The notes: generated from the letters alone by a model not told the origin. A stretch of 64,000 nt of DNA from Stereum hirsutum FP-91666 SS1 (GCF_000264905.1 NW_006763133.1:2799152-2863151); one strand, 5' to 3'; counted from the stretch's first letter, positions 35,204 to 47,313 are shown. Numbers and translations are program-made.

Positions 35204-36453
35204 CTAATCCGAAGGCCAGAAGCTCGTCTGTAAACGCCAAACCAAACCAGTCAATCAGTCAGCATCGGTCAGTTATATTCTAATCCCGAGTGTAAGAAGA
35301 AAAACGTACGAAGTGCCTATGGGTCTCCTGCGCTCCGGCTTCGTCGATAGCCTTGACTTCCTCAGCCGTGAGCCCCTCGACGTCCGCAGCGGCGATATAC
35401 TCGTGCAGCCTCGATTCCTTCGAAGTAGTCCTGCATCACCGCATCGACAGAGTCAGCCTCGCTTTCTTCGGAAGCAAAGAGAGAGGTGGGATGAACGTAC
35501 GTGACGAACACGACTCCCTTCGCCTTCTGCCACTGCATGAGAACGTGACCCTCCTGGATCGTCTTCCCCGAAGCCTTCGAGAGTCTCTCAGCGATAGGAG
35601 TAAGCACCGCGTCGAGCGAAGTGCCCTTCGAACGGAAGATGGGAGATTGGCCGCCGTAGGATTCGGTTACGATCTGGTGTTTGGCGTGGAATTCGAGGAG
35701 GGCTTGCGATTCTTTGAACAGGTGGGGGTGGTACTCGATCTGCGGCCCAGAGCACCAGTTAGCCCCTATTCCGACGACACACATTCAGGAAGGGGAAAAC
35801 CAATGTGAACATACCTGGTTGATAGCAGGCACAGCACCTCCACCCGTCGTAAGGACTTCAATATCCTTAATCCTAAAGTTCGAAACGCCAATACTCCTCG
35901 TCAACCCCTCCTTCTTCAGCTCCTCAGCCTCCGTCCACAACTTCTTCAGCTCTCCCTCTTTCTTGAACGCCACGGGGGTATGTATCAAATAAAGGTCAAC
36001 GTAATCGACCTTCAGCTTCTTGAGCTGGTCCTGCAGGAGCGATTTGAGAGACTGGCCCGGGGCGAGTTCGTGGAATTTGGTAGTGATGTAGAGTTGGGAG
36101 CGAGGGACGCCCGAGGCGAGAATGCCGGCGCCGAGGGAGTCTTCGTTCGCGTAGGCTTGGGCGGCTGGAGAGATGTGGATGTGTGGGATGAGATGAGATG
36201 CGTTGTATGGTGGGTTGTGGAGATGGGAGAAGGACGGTCGTACCGTCGAGGTGGGTGAAGCCTGCCTTGATGGCGGCTACGATCATGTTCTCTGTGTCCT
36301 TGCCGTAGAGGGCAGTGCCAGTACCGAACCCAAGCCTACAAAGAGACAAACGACGATGAATATCACCGGTCAAAATCCCTGGGTTACTTGCGCACGCGAC
36401 GCGTACCATGGGATAGTGGTACCATCGTTAAGCTTGATAGGGGTATTGGCCAT
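35204..36453 (-). CDS. Aldo-keto reductase, tandem copy 2
   Basis: The protein starts MANTPIKLNDGTTIPWLGFG and has the same architecture and intron pattern as the neighbouring reductase. Tetrad residues are Asp in THLDG, Tyr in AQAYANE, Lys in LYITTKFHELAP and His in DLYLIHTP. Later motifs are RSIGVSNFRIKDIEVL, VPAINQIEYHPHLFKESQAL, MQWQKAKGVVFVT and EVKAIDEAGAQETHRHF. As in copy 1, the last intron follows the codon for the Phe of RHF; a small final exon TSFWPSD ends with TAG at 35204. The shared MANTxIKLNDG start, intron positions and tiny terminal exon show a recent tandem duplication. NADPH-dependent carbonyl reduction is expected; the substrate cannot be inferred. Confidence 0.88.
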
Positions 36454-38139
36454 CTTAAGAGCTGAGCTGGAAGTATACGGACGAAGTCGAAGCAAGTGAT
36501 TGCGGGGTAGGTAAGGTGGTGGCCGTAGAGCAGATCGATGGAGGAGAGATGGTCTGCTATTTATAAGGGTGGCCCTTGAGAACATGAGCATAGAATGACT
36601 GACATTGCGAATGAGATGACGGAGCCCGAGGGAGATCCTCACGGCGCGTATGTAACCATCCGATATTCCCGTCGGAAAACGGACCAGCTGTTCCGCCCAG
36701 CCCTCAGTAGTTTCAAAAAACTATCCAGGCATGAACATTCTGAAGAGGTCTGCCGTATGATCATAACGGCAAAGTATTATATGAACGCTATCAAGGCGAA
36801 ACGAACAAGAAATGCACAAATACATCCTAAACGCCACTCGCAAAACCCCGAAGAAAACCTGCCCTAAACAGCTCCCAATAACCCTCGCTCTCTCCTCCAA
36901 CCCTCCTCTTTTCTCTCATCTTTTAACAACTACCCAGGCGCTGTCTTACCACATAAAGGGCCCGCAATCATACTTCCACAGCAGCCCTTCATCTCCAGCG
37001 ACCTCAGACGAAAGTTTGTGCACTCTTTGGCTGGTCATCCAGGCGTTCGCCTTATGGGTGGAACCGGTCACCTGGTGTTCCGACATCTCTTATGTTCTCG
37101 TTCGATACCTTTTTTGTTGTTCTCATGTGTATATCCACTTGATCCGAAATACAATGACTTTCGAGTCCCATCATGCTGCATCACCCTCGTCGAACACCTT
37201 CGAATGCTCGAAAATTTCGGATGTACGAACCCACTGACGCGACTTTGCTCTCACGTTCTTTCGTACACACAGTGACACCCAGCGCGAGCCGAACAACAAT
37301 TGCCTTTCCTGCCTCTGCCTCCTATGTCGACTGTTGGAGTCATAGGAAGCACCAACGTACTCAACGTTAACACCTGGATCATCTATCACTCCCTTCTTCC
37401 ATCCATACGCAGCATCATCGTATGACCTCCCATGGGTGCCCCTATCCGCCCGCAACGTCTTCCGCAGGTCATCATGCGTATAAGTATCACACAATCCTGT
37501 CTTTCAGAGCTCCTTCGTTAACGTTGGTCTCCGTCATCGTCGGAATGCCAGTCTTGCCGATGGCCGAGCAAGTAACTTAGTATCCTAAGCTTTGACAGTC
37601 ACCCGGTCCACTTCCGATGGCGATATAAAAAAAAATCAATCCCTGAGCCTCTAACTATCTTCCTAATCCTCCACACTCGCTACCCGCCCAACACCTTGCC
37701 TTGACCCCCCTCTCACCTCGTCCCCTCATCTCCCACAGACTCTTCGACATCATCTCCCAAAGCCCAAAATCCGCACCTGGACACAAGTACCAATCCCAAT
37801 ATTCCTCGACACTGAACAATCCAGGCTCAGCAAGCATTCAACCACGATACGTCGCGCAGGTCTCGGTGTTCTATCGACGTGTACAGTAACAGTCCTCCCG
37901 CTCGATACTTAGATAAGTCCTTACAAAATCACAGCACGACAGTTCGACAGTTCGACGTTTCGACCGCTGCCTGCAGGCTACACTGGCATACCCTTATGCG
38001 ATCCCGAGCGAACGAATCCCTCGGAATGAACCTTGCTCTCCTCCGCTTCAGGCTAAAAGGCGAGATGGGAATCGGAGATGACATTCGCTTAAGCGGATTC
38101 CTGCCCGGCTGCTGATCGTGGCCGTCGAGCCCCTACTCG

Positions 38140-38223
38140 ACGTCGTCGTCCTCCTCCTCCTCCTCTCCTCTTCTTCTCTTCCTCCTCCTCTCCTTTTCCT
38201 CTCCTCCTCCTCTTCCTCTCCTC
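38140..38223. repeat. Polypyrimidine (CTC/TCC/TTC) tract
   Basis: About 80 bp are almost entirely C and T in CTCCTCCTC- and TCTTCTTCT-type units. Frames through it on the minus strand give Glu/Arg/Lys-rich peptides that look coding but are compositional artefacts. Confidence 0.8.
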
Positions 38224-38680
38224 CTCACGATAGCACTCGCCAATACCGGCATCGAAGGATTCCTCAAGCGCAAGCGGTGTGTAGGACGAGTAAGAGTAAC
38301 GCGGAGGATGAAGCGCATAATAATGATGGGAAAGCTCGAGGCTGACAGTGTTGAGAGTCATCCATGCCAACGTACAGTAGATACTGGTTACGAGTCTGAT
38401 GCCAACGCGCTTGGGTAATTTTAAATCAGTAAAATCCTAGTTATAATAATGTACTCTTTGGAGAACTAAAACAAACTCTCTCTCTCTTAGCTGTCTGTCC
38501 GTCCCAGCGCCCCATTTATGACTGCATACTTTACCTTTTCTTGGTCCTCAGGCGCAGGCTGATGATGGTTCGAATCCGCGTTTTCATTCCTTTTATTGTC
38601 GTATGTACTTTATCCTCCTCGTCCGATATTCACTATTCAATCACAAAAGTCACAAACAAACAAAACAAAATGGCAAGTAA

Positions 38681-38700
38681 GAAGGAAGGAAGGAAGGAAG
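38681..38700. repeat. GAAG tetranucleotide microsatellite
   Basis: Five GAAG units in a row, followed within 60 bp by GAATGAATGAATGAA and GGCGGCGGCGG runs, so three different simple repeats lie within 100 bp. Confidence 0.85.
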
Positions 38701-39438
38701 TAGGCTGAATATTGTATTTTGAAAGTCCGAAAGGGATGAATGAATGAATGAACGGGTGGGCGGCGGCGGCGGGGAAATGAAGGAATGAACGAAAGGGCAA
38801 TGTCTAAACTTGAACGAAGGAAAGAGGGAAGGAAAGAGTCTAGTAGTTCGGCAAAACAGATTCAACGTTCAGCAGAAAGGAACGAGTAACCATTCAGCAT
38901 GATAAAAAAACAGACAAGAAGAAGTGCGCGCCACGTAGAAGTGAAAAGTCGAAAGAGGAAAATCGAAGGATTAGGAAAGGGGTCGACTGCAAGGGAATGC
39001 GGGTCTGGGTATAAATGTGGATGGGGATGAAAGGATCTCAGGAGGATATGAAAGACGAGGAAGATGAAGGGATGAGGAATGATAGCGTATGACCACACAG
39101 TCCAGATCAATGCTCAATCCTCAACGTCCAAAAGCAAGCAAAGTGAAAGTCGAAAAAAAGACAATTCGAAAATCAAACAGCGTTCAAGTCTCAAAAATCA
39201 ACAAACGAAAGAAAGAATCCATCGAGTCATCGAGTCATCGTCACGGCGGGCGTGTAGCGTGTAGAGAGGCAGCGTGTAGAGCTCTAGAGCTCTAGAAGAG
39301 GGTTTCATCCGTCGTACGGACGGGACAGAGGGGCAGGGTGGGAATAGGGGCAGGGCGGGACGGGGAGGGTGGAGGTGGAGGTAGAGGTGGAGGTGTGGTG
39401 TGGTATAACGTGCCGTGGTATAGCGTGTCATGGTCTGT

Positions 39439-39463
39439 GGTAAGGTAAGGTAAGGTAAGGTAA
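39439..39463. repeat. GGTAA pentanucleotide repeat
   Basis: Five consecutive GGTAA units. Just upstream are shorter imperfect repeats (GGAGGTGGAGGTAGAGGTGG; CGTGTAGAG near 39250-39285). Confidence 0.85.
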
Positions 39464-39515
39464 GTTTATTCGGGGTCGTAGCATACGATGAACATACTAG
39501 GGAGGCTGGCTAGCG

Positions 39516-39553
39516 AACTTCAAACTTCAAACTTCAAACTTCAAACTTCAAAA
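39516..39553. repeat. AAACTTC heptanucleotide repeat
   Basis: About five head-to-tail copies of the seven-base unit AAACTTC, the first starting with G in place of A, ending in an A-rich stretch. Confidence 0.85.
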
Positions 39554-39591
39554 AACAGAAAAAAGGTCAAAAAAAACGACTATCAACAGTC

Positions 39592-39615
39592 CTAGCTGCG
39601 TAAAACCGCAGCTAG
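39592..39615. repeat. Perfect 9-bp hairpin
   Basis: CTAGCTGCG and its reverse complement CGCAGCTAG flank a six-base loop (TAAAAC). It could be an RNA structure in the transporter's 3' UTR or a remnant of a mobile element. It has no T-run on its plus side. Confidence 0.6.
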
Positions 39616-39757
39616 CCAAAACACGGGCACCGCTAGGTATACGTAGGTGTTCCCGATAAGAAACGGAGTTTTACGCCCGTATGTGATCACAAGCAACCAG
39701 CCTATCAGGGTTCAAAAAAACGGCGAATTCGTCAGCATCAAAGCAAAGCAAAGCACA

Positions 39758-39782
39758 GGGGGGGGGGGGGGGGGGGGGGGGG
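39758..39782. repeat. Poly-G run (25 G)
   Basis: Twenty-five consecutive G residues, preceded by AAGCAAAGCAAAGCACA. A run this long is G-quadruplex-prone and its exact length is likely to be unreliable in sequencing. Confidence 0.9.
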
Positions 39783-40295
39783 ACGCCAAGCCAAGCCAAA
39801 GAAAACGAGAGCACGCGGGAGGGGATAGGGCTGCGCAAGGACTCACAGGTATGGCGATGCAGATGCTCATCACATCACTTCCGCCGTTGTTGGTACTCTC
39901 GGTATTGCTATTGCTTCTCCAACTAGCACTTGTCCATCCAGCTTGATTCCCATTTCGAATACTCGCCACACGCTCGTACGTGGCAACAGCTTGAACTTGT
40001 TCACCACAAGGTCACGGGTGGGCAAACGAACGGGTGTGGTTAACGGAAGCAAGTAGCAAAAAGCAAAGAGAATGAGAGAAATGAGAGAAATAAACACTAA
40101 ATAGCTTAAAATAGATCAAAAATTCAACAATCAAAAGTTCGGATTATACGAAATGTTCGAAGGGTGAATGTTCGAAGGGGTGAAAGTTCGAAGAAAGAAA
40201 AGTTCAGCTGCCTGCCTGCCCACCCGTCCTCACCACGCAGCATTAAAAAAAACCCCACGTCCACCCATCATTAAGTCTGTTCCACCACCCACCCC

Positions 40296-42094
40296 CTATA
40301 CATCCCCCACCGTCCCCGTCCGTTCCTCCTTCCCACCCGTTCCCATCCCCAACCCCAACCCACCCACACCGCCGCTAATCGTCGGCATACTCACCGACCT
40401 CGTCACAGGCGGGACCGGAACACTCAATCCCCCGGGCGTCACGACCTCGATCAGCGGTGCTCCCGCTCCTGCTGTTCCTGCCACGCCACCAACCCCGCCA
40501 AGTACCCGCTCGTACTCACTCGTCGGGGTCGTGGGCGATGTGGTAGGTGATGACGAAGGCGGTGTTCTCCGGCCTATGGACGGCAATAGGTTAAGTGCTT
40601 GGCCCGGACGCGTGACGGAGGTCTGATGGTGATGGTGGACACTAGCAAACGTCGCAGCAGGCGAAGATGACGCCGAAGTCGACGCGGAAGGCGTATGTAT
40701 ATGTGATACCCTCGGTCTAGGCGAAGAAGAGAGCGAAGAACTCGATGCGTTGCGTGATGAGAGTGGTAGTAGCACGGCGGCGTCGGAAGATCTGCGCGAG
40801 CGGAAGAACGGGACTTTCTTGTTGTCCGGTTGCGAGTAGAGCCATGTAGCGCAGAGGACGACGGAAGCGCCGACGACGAAGGGGGCGGTGATGGGGAGGT
40901 GGAAGAGGCCTGCGGAGGCGAGGAAGGAGAGGACGATGGAGAGACTGGTGGCGAAGCCTTTCATGATGTTATCCGCGTATTTGATGACGAGCGCGGTGAT
41001 GAGGCCGCCGAGGACCTGGGTGAGCACTGTGGCCCATGCCCAGGGGGTGAAGTTTGCGAAGATGTGGGAGAGGGAGGGGACGGAGTGCGCTGGGGTGTCG
41101 GGGGAGGAGGAGGGAGCGAGGATGATGGGGACGAGAGCGGGGAGGAGGGAGAAGAGGGAGAGCTGGACGTTGCGGACCCAGAGGTCGCCCGAGGTGTTCT
41201 TGAGGACCATCTCGAAGTAGACGCCGGCGAGACCGGAGGTGAAGCAGGCAGCAGCGACGGCTAGGAAGCCTCGGATGGGGTCCATGACGTGTGCGCCGGA
41301 AGAAGCGACGGCAGAAGAATCGGCCCCCTTTGAGACACCACACTGGATCTGAACGATGCCGACGCCGAGGGCGAGGAAGAAGAGGGCGACCCATTTGAGG
41401 GGCGTCAGCTTTTTCCGGAGAAGGACGACGGAGAAGGCTGCAGTCGTGAGGATCTTCATTTGATAGGTGACCTGGAAGGTGGCCGCTTCGAGGTTCGAAG
41501 CGGCGACGAACTGGAGATTATTCTGAATAACTATGGGGGGATTCGGTTAGTGATACGGATGTGAGAGATGTGGAGAGCGCGTACCATAGAGTATAGCGGG
41601 GATGGAGAGCTTCCAGCAGTCAGGTCTAAACACCTCTTTCCCGAGTCGCCTGCAGCGGGAAAAGAAGACGCGGGGATTGAGCGCAGAGGCGAACTTTTGC
41701 TGGGGGGGGAGGGAGAGGGTATGTGATGGGGAAGTGGTATCGAGGCGGGAGAAGGCGATGAGGAGGGAGATGAGGCCCTTGAGGAGCTCGGTGGCCAGGA
41801 CGGCAGAGCCTGCGGAGTAGGTCTGGTCGGGCGGGGTGGAGACGCGTGAATAGTGCATGAGGAGCGTGAGGGATGCATTCTGGACTGCCAGAGTCACTAG
41901 ACTAGAGCAGCACGTCAGCACGTCCGCCACATTGGCAGGACAGAAAGCACGCACGAGATGTATTTGAGAGGGACGCCGAAGAGCGAGGGCACGGTGGGCG
42001 ACGCCGTCGACAGCGGCTCCGCGGGCAGGTTGTCCTCCTTCACTGCCGGCTGCTTCGCCGTCCACACCAGCGTCTTGTCCGAGTAGTGCGCCAT
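40296..42094 (-). CDS. UDP-galactose-type nucleotide-sugar transporter (SLC35A family)
   Basis: The start is MAHYSDKTLVWTAKQPAV, and the first intron (TC/GTGCGT) joins to LVTLAVQNASLTLLMHYSRV. Multiple membrane helices follow. The diagnostic stretch LQFVAASNLEAATFQVTYQ, MKILTTAAFSVVLLRKKL, LFFLALGVGIVQIQCG, CFTSGLAGVYFEMVLKN and VIKYADNIMKGFATSLSIVL match SLC35A-type Golgi transporters (like Gms1), which exchange UDP-galactose for UMP. The C-terminal 150 or so residues are a Ser/Thr/Pro/Gly-rich cytosolic tail beyond the family's core, ending GTVGDV at 40296. Whether the substrate is UDP-galactose or another UDP-sugar cannot be settled from sequence alone. Confidence 0.9.
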
Positions 42095-42492
42095 CTCTTG
42101 CGGCTATTGGGAGGAGGGTCGATTAGCGGAGGTCGTATACGAAGGCGTTCGCTCGCAGCATCCACCGATCCGCGCGACCCTTTTCTTGCTCGTGCGTCCC
42201 TTATGTAAGCCACCGCCTCTACGTCACTCCACACCCTCGTCTTCCTCTGTCCTCACGATAACGCCTTTCCCACCGCTGACATCACTCGCGACCGTCTCTC
42301 GCTCAGTCCTTTCTTCGGACCACACACCCCGAAGTTACACAGCATTCTCACAGACCGTATCTTACAACAAGCAACAGCGCAGCGGATTCCGTCCTCTCCA
42401 TGAGCCACTCCATCTCCTGGTACCTCTGGTCTAGCCACATCCATCCCTCCAAGAACTCTGTACTCTGTGCTTCGGTGCTCAGCGCACAACGC
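42095..42492. promoter_or_regulatory. Promoter region of the transporter
   Basis: A 398-bp gap between two minus-strand genes, so it should contain the transporter promoter and the upstream gene's 3' end. No clear TATA box or other element was identified. Confidence 0.35.
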
Positions 42493-44118
42493 TCAACGGC
42501 TGCGTAGCATCGCCTTGTAGTTCCTGATCAGCACCTCCGCGTCCGACGCAACCTGTACCAGTCCCATCAGCTGTCAAATTCATCCGCCACACCGATTTCG
42601 CGATAAACTTGCGTGGAATAGCCAGCCAGAGCGAAGGAAGAAGGATGTGAGAAACTGAAAGGAAAGGAAAACGAACCTGTTCGTGCTCTACAACCCCCGC
42701 CACGTCCTCCCGCACCGTCCTCTTCAATCCTCGGAGACTCTTCGCGCGCCTCTCGGGCTGTAACGCGACTGCGGTGGAAACGCACATACACACATAACAC
42801 ACAAACGCTGCGGGTCAGCCTGAGTTCTAACTTCTTGCTTCTTGGGTCTCCTGATATCATCCAGAGTCTCTCCGAGGGGATGCAATTGGGATGGGATGAT
42901 GGTAGGCAAGCACTCACTCCGCCTACAAGCATCATTGATCTCGTCCACCCGTCTTCCCGCGATATCTCCAACAGCAGACAGTTCGAGCGCCGTCTTCATC
43001 GACACCTATCGTAGTCCATTCACACCAGGAGTAAGTTTTTATATGGAGAAGGACGACGGATAGAATGGATGGGTCACGGACGCTCGCGTCGATCCAGAGC
43101 CCTTCCCCCGCGCTCTGCATCTGCATCTCCCTCGTCCTCATCGCGTTCTTGTTCTTGTTCTCCGATCGGAGGAGAGACGCGCTCAAGATGAGGTCGTCGC
43201 TGATCGTGTGATACATCCATCATACATCATACATCGTGGGCGGAAGATAGGTCAGTACACATCCATCCATGTCTTGCGCCAGGCGACCATCTCGCGCCAG
43301 GGGTCCGACGCGCAGTGGTGGAAGAAGAAGACAAGAGACAAGAGAAAAGGGTACAGAGAAAGTACTCACATATACGCGTTCCCCTCCTCGACGTAACTCT
43401 CCGCTTCACGTCTATACTTCTCGCTCTTCGCGTTCAGGTCTTTCTGTCTTGCGGCGCGCGGGTTTGTTTTGGATTTTGCTGCGTTCTCTGGAGGTGGAGG
43501 TGGGTGAGTGAGTGGGTTCGAGGGACGTAAATGTGGGTTCAAGGGACGTAAAGGTGGATTCGAGGGAGAGAAGGTGGGTGAGTAGTGGGTGATGTGATGT
43601 GATGTGACTTACTTCGGATCGCGTCGAACATCTTTAGGAACATAGCGCTGCGTTGTCGTGTCGAGTTATCAGTCATTGAGGCTCACAGACAGACGTCAAA
43701 ACACAGAATAAAACTCACCTAGAATCTTCCTCATCATCCGCCTCTTCGTCCTCTTCCTCATCGTCATCTTCATCACCCTCCTCGTCAGAGTCCTCCGCGT
43801 CGTTGTCGTCGTTACTATTCTCGTCCGAGCCTGATTCGTCCCTGGAGAACTTCTTCGGGGCGGCTGCGCGTCGTTGACGACTTTGACCTTGAGCTGGGAC
43901 TGGGACTGATTTGGTTTGTTTGGCTTTGGCTGCTTTGGTGGATTATAGGTCAGTCTAAGTCTTGATGGGGGAACGTAAGGAAGGGAGGCGGGGCGTGGAC
44001 ATGTATGGCAGGGAGGGATAGGGGTGTATATATGCGCATACATCTAGTCGTTTACGGGGTGGGACTGGGAGTAGGAGGAATGTGGCTACATGAATGACTT
44101 ACCGTTAGACGGCGGCAT
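42493..44118 (-). CDS. Acidic, coiled hypothetical protein
   Basis: Seven or eight short exons join in consistent phase. The start is MPPSNAKAKQTKSVPVP, followed by a basic stretch (QRRAAAPKKFSRDES) and a run of Asp/Glu (about 40 residues). The second half is helical: SAMFLKMFDAIRKNAAKSK, NAKSEKYRREAESYVEEGNA, DDLILSASLLRSENKNKN, QSAGEGLWIDAS, SMKTALELSAVGDIAGRRVD, SLRGLKRTVREDVAGVVEH and EVLIRNYKAMLRSR, with TGA at 42493. The product is about 250 residues. A basic N-terminus plus an acid tract plus coils suggests a nuclear or chromatin protein, but I recognise no family. The exon near 43210-43377 is a long intron in this model; an alternative exon there cannot be excluded. Confidence 0.6.
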
Positions 44119-45496
44119 GTTCGTTGATGTATTATGTTTTTATGCTTGACAATGATATGATACGTGTTGAAGCTATAGCGCCGAAGTGGAGGTTGAGAGA
44201 GAGAGGTCAAGTGGCGAATCCCCTCGTCCTTCCCAAGAATTGTGGCGTCCAATCCCTTCCTTCGACGCGTCTTCGGCTCCGCCCCCACGCGTCTCATTCC
44301 AAAATTCCCACACCAATTCCCCGGCTCAACAATGTCCGATCGACGTCATTGCTATCTGCGACAATCACACAATCACATCACAAAAAAAGGATGATACGTC
44401 ACGCAAAAGCGAAGACCCCTTTTTTGTCGGCTTGGCTTGGCTTTTGACGGAGTACACGTGTTCGTACTCCAGGAGGAAGGGAGGAGTCTTTGTTTATCGG
44501 CGGGACGGCGGGAAAAAGGTGGGGATTGTGGGTGATTGTGGGGCTGTGGAGTCGGAAGGAAGAAGGGAGAACTTGAAGTGAGTAAGTAATCGATCGCGTG
44601 GATGGGAGGTTACGTAGAAGGAGGCGATTCGAAGGAGGCGGGGAGGACGGAGGCGAGGAGGATGACGCGGTTGGGTGTGAGGGCTTTTTTTGGAGGTGGG
44701 TGGTGAGATGGGGGTGGGAGGAGGAAGCGATGGTTCGAGTTCGGAGGTGGTAGTAAGGTGTGTTTTGTCGTGACTCTTCGTCGAGCTTGTTGTAGTCTGT
44801 TGAGTCGAAAAATACGCCTCTACTTGATAGCAGTTTCGGGACTTCAAGGCAGTAAAGAGATGTGAATGCCAGTAACAAGTGATAGTAATTTTATCGAGTG
44901 CGCCAAGAAGCGTCGGAAGCATGTTGAGATGTTCTAATCATCAGAATGAAAAGTAACGCCACTGTGGCGCCTCTCCTTCCTCCTTATCACCCATCCTCGG
45001 ATTCCTCCTCCTTGCCATTGATCTCCGTGACAGCCCAAGACTATCCACGCCTTGTCCTGCCCTCCTTTCCCTCTCAATAAACCCAAAAACAACCCAGTCC
45101 ATCCCACTATCCCACGTGCATCAACACATCAAACAACCTTCACGCCGCCATCAATCGGACGTCGAGCGCTAACAGGTCCTAACGATCAAATTCACGTACT
45201 GGGCCGTTCGCGTGGACCGATTTATTTGCATTCCCTTTGATATGTGCCCAGGACAGGGACGGACGGCCTGGTTTGAGGTCCGTGCGAGGATGCGGGTGAG
45301 GGGAGGGGAGGAGGTGCCCCGTGTTTGAGTTGCAGTTCTTTGTCACTGTCCGCCATCGTGAGCGGGATCCTGGACCCTCCCGTCGTCGACTTCGACTCTT
45401 CGCGATTTCAGTACCTCTTGGTCGTTCCTAGTGCTTGGAGATTGAAGATTCTGCTTTGACTGCTTTGAAGCTTGCACAGGTATCACGGCCTCGACT
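44119..45496. other. 1.4-kb divergent spacer
   Basis: The spacer lies between two divergent genes. A minus-strand frame of 159 codons (44399-44878) is Ser/Pro/Leu-rich, overlaps the promoter area and shows no motif, so it is not accepted. No RNA gene or strong repeat was seen. Confidence 0.5.
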
Positions 45497-47313
45497 ATGT
45501 TCACTTCCGCCCCTCAGTCTGTTTCGCGCTTTGCCAGTGTATCTTGCTCGATCGGGCTCCTCTTCCTGCTCCTCACGTCCGACTCGAGAGCTCAAATAAG
45601 TACGCCGAATTGTACGGATGACACTGATTGGTCATGGGTGAGCAAAAGTTCACCACCACCATAATTTCCACGCCTTTCCTTCAGCCTTCAGGAATCGATA
45701 TCGTGCGCGATCGAATACTGAAGCTTTGAAAGGTCGTATTATTATGATGCTGACTGCTGACTTCGATATTCGTTTCTGTCTGTGTGTGGATGTGTGGATG
45801 TTTCGTCAGTCGTACAACAGTCTGGAGCAGAACCCGTGTAAAGTCGCGGCTTACCTCGAAGCGGTGTGTAATAGCGGTCGTACGTCTCTCTTCTTCCCTC
45901 CTCCCTCCTCCTTCGAGTATCTCTGCTGCTCGGGATCTGAATATGTGCTTTTACGTTCCGCAACGAACGCAGAATTCTCCATCCCCACCCTCCTCCCCGA
46001 TAATCACTATACCGGCCCTACAGTCGCGAATACAGACAATCTGTGTAAATGCAATACGGTCGTTTATTCGCTCGTTAGCGCGTGTGGGGGATGTCAGGGT
46101 GGGGAATGGATACAGTGCGTTTTTTTGATTCTTGTTCATAAGGAGGAGGAAGAGGAGGAGAGGGAATTGTCGGGTTGTTGAGATGTGTGTATTGACTGTT
46201 TTCGTTCGTAGGTGGTCGGAGTGGGCGCTGAATTGTAGTAGTGTTGGTGCTGATGGAACGTAAGTCTGCTTGTCTTACACCTTCACTTCATCTATGCGGA
46301 TTAACCGACACTTATATCCCGTATAGTCTTCCGGAGTCTATACCGAGTGGCACGCGGGTGCCGGGCTGGGCATACTTGACGGTAACGGTCAGTATTAGCC
46401 CTTTCTGTGTTTGAGTTCCTCGACTTTCAGGATGTTGATATCTGCGCTTTGCATTTTTTGAAAACCTACGCAGGACTCCGACACTTTTGATAACGTCTCT
46501 GCCAAAGCGGATACCTGTAAGTCCACCCCTCCCTCCTGTCATCCTGCCCTCACACTCACACGACTCAAACCCGAACCCAGCCGCCGTCGAATCAACAGCC
46601 ACCTCCGGCCCAACAACAGTCGCCACCTCCACCCTCAGCACCTCCAAATCCGCCTCCGCATCCGCAACAGGAACCAAATCCTCCTCCGCAACCTCCTCCG
46701 CCGATTCTGCTTCCCAACCCACAGAAGTCACCTCCCGGACGTCAACACCGGCCGGAGCCATCGCAGGCGGGGTCGTGGGCGGCTTGGTGGGCCTGGCGGC
46801 TTTAGTTGGATTGGGCGTGTGGTTTTTGAGGAGGAAGAGGGCGAGTGGGGGGCCGGATTATAAGGCTGCGCCGAGTGTGGAGGATAGGAGTGAGGTGGGG
46901 GCAGGGGCGGCGGGGAGGTATTCGGGGTATGGGGTTGGCGGGATGGGAGGAGGTGGGTATGAGGGTGGATATTCGGACGAGCGGTCGCCTTCGAATGAGG
47001 GTGGGATTCCGATGAAGTATTATGTGCGTCTCATTCTTCCCTCTCTCATTCATGTTTCGTATCTCATCACTCTGCTCATCCGCTCGTCCCCGTCTCCGTC
47101 TTACTGCCTGATATGCCACAGGACCCCTCCGACCCAAGTACATATCCCGCGACGACGACGACTCCAGCATCCCCCGGCCCGTCAGGTCCCTCCATACACA
47201 CGACCAACAACACGATCAACACGACTTCGAACACTGGCTCTGCCAGACCTTTCAGTCAGAATGCCTCGACGTTTGGCGGGGCGTCGCATTATAGCGGTTT
47301 GCCGGAGGTGTAG
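45497..47313 (+). CDS. Cys-rich single-pass membrane protein, copy B
   Basis: The start is MFTSAPQSVSRFASVSCS, and the signal peptide continues IGLLFLLLTSDSRAQ. The ectodomain exons are PNCTDDTDWSW, YNSLEQNPCKVAAYLEAVCN, FSIPTLLPDNHYTGP, CKCNTVVYSLVSACGGCQGG, WSEWALNC, PSGTRVPGWAYLTVT and DTFDNVSAKAD. Each has a counterpart of the same order, splice phase and Cys positions in the gene at 6708-8265. A Ser/Thr-rich linker precedes one membrane helix (AGAIAGGVVGGLVGLAALVG, then LGVWFLRRKR). The tail includes MKYY, DPSDPSTYPA and HYSGLPEV; copy A has RKYY, NPSDPSTFPT and QYAGLPEV at the same places. The conserved tail suggests a cytoplasmic partner binds it. Function unknown. Confidence 0.8.

Larger units (their letters stand above)
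36454..40295. other. 3.8-kb gene-free region with simple repeats
   Basis: No frame in this stretch has a family motif, a clean splice chain or an even composition. The 36.6-37.5 kb frames are short and overlap each other. From 38.1 kb on the sequence is dominated by polypyrimidine, tetra-, penta- and heptanucleotide repeats and a poly-G run, listed separately. Part of it is likely the 3' UTR of the transporter at 40296. Confidence 0.55.

Noticed and set aside
38560..38600. GGTTCGAATCC, a tRNA B-box look-alike
   Set aside because: The flanking bases do not form a T stem, and no acceptor or anticodon arm is found upstream.
43696..44043. Thr/Arg/Lys-rich minus-strand frame
   Set aside because: It is the wrong reading frame of the acidic exon; the correct frame gives the Asp/Glu run and joins in phase to its neighbours.
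44399..44878. 159-codon minus-strand frame rich in Ser, Pro and Thr
   Set aside because: No motif, low complexity, lies in a divergent promoter spacer, and no splice partners fit.
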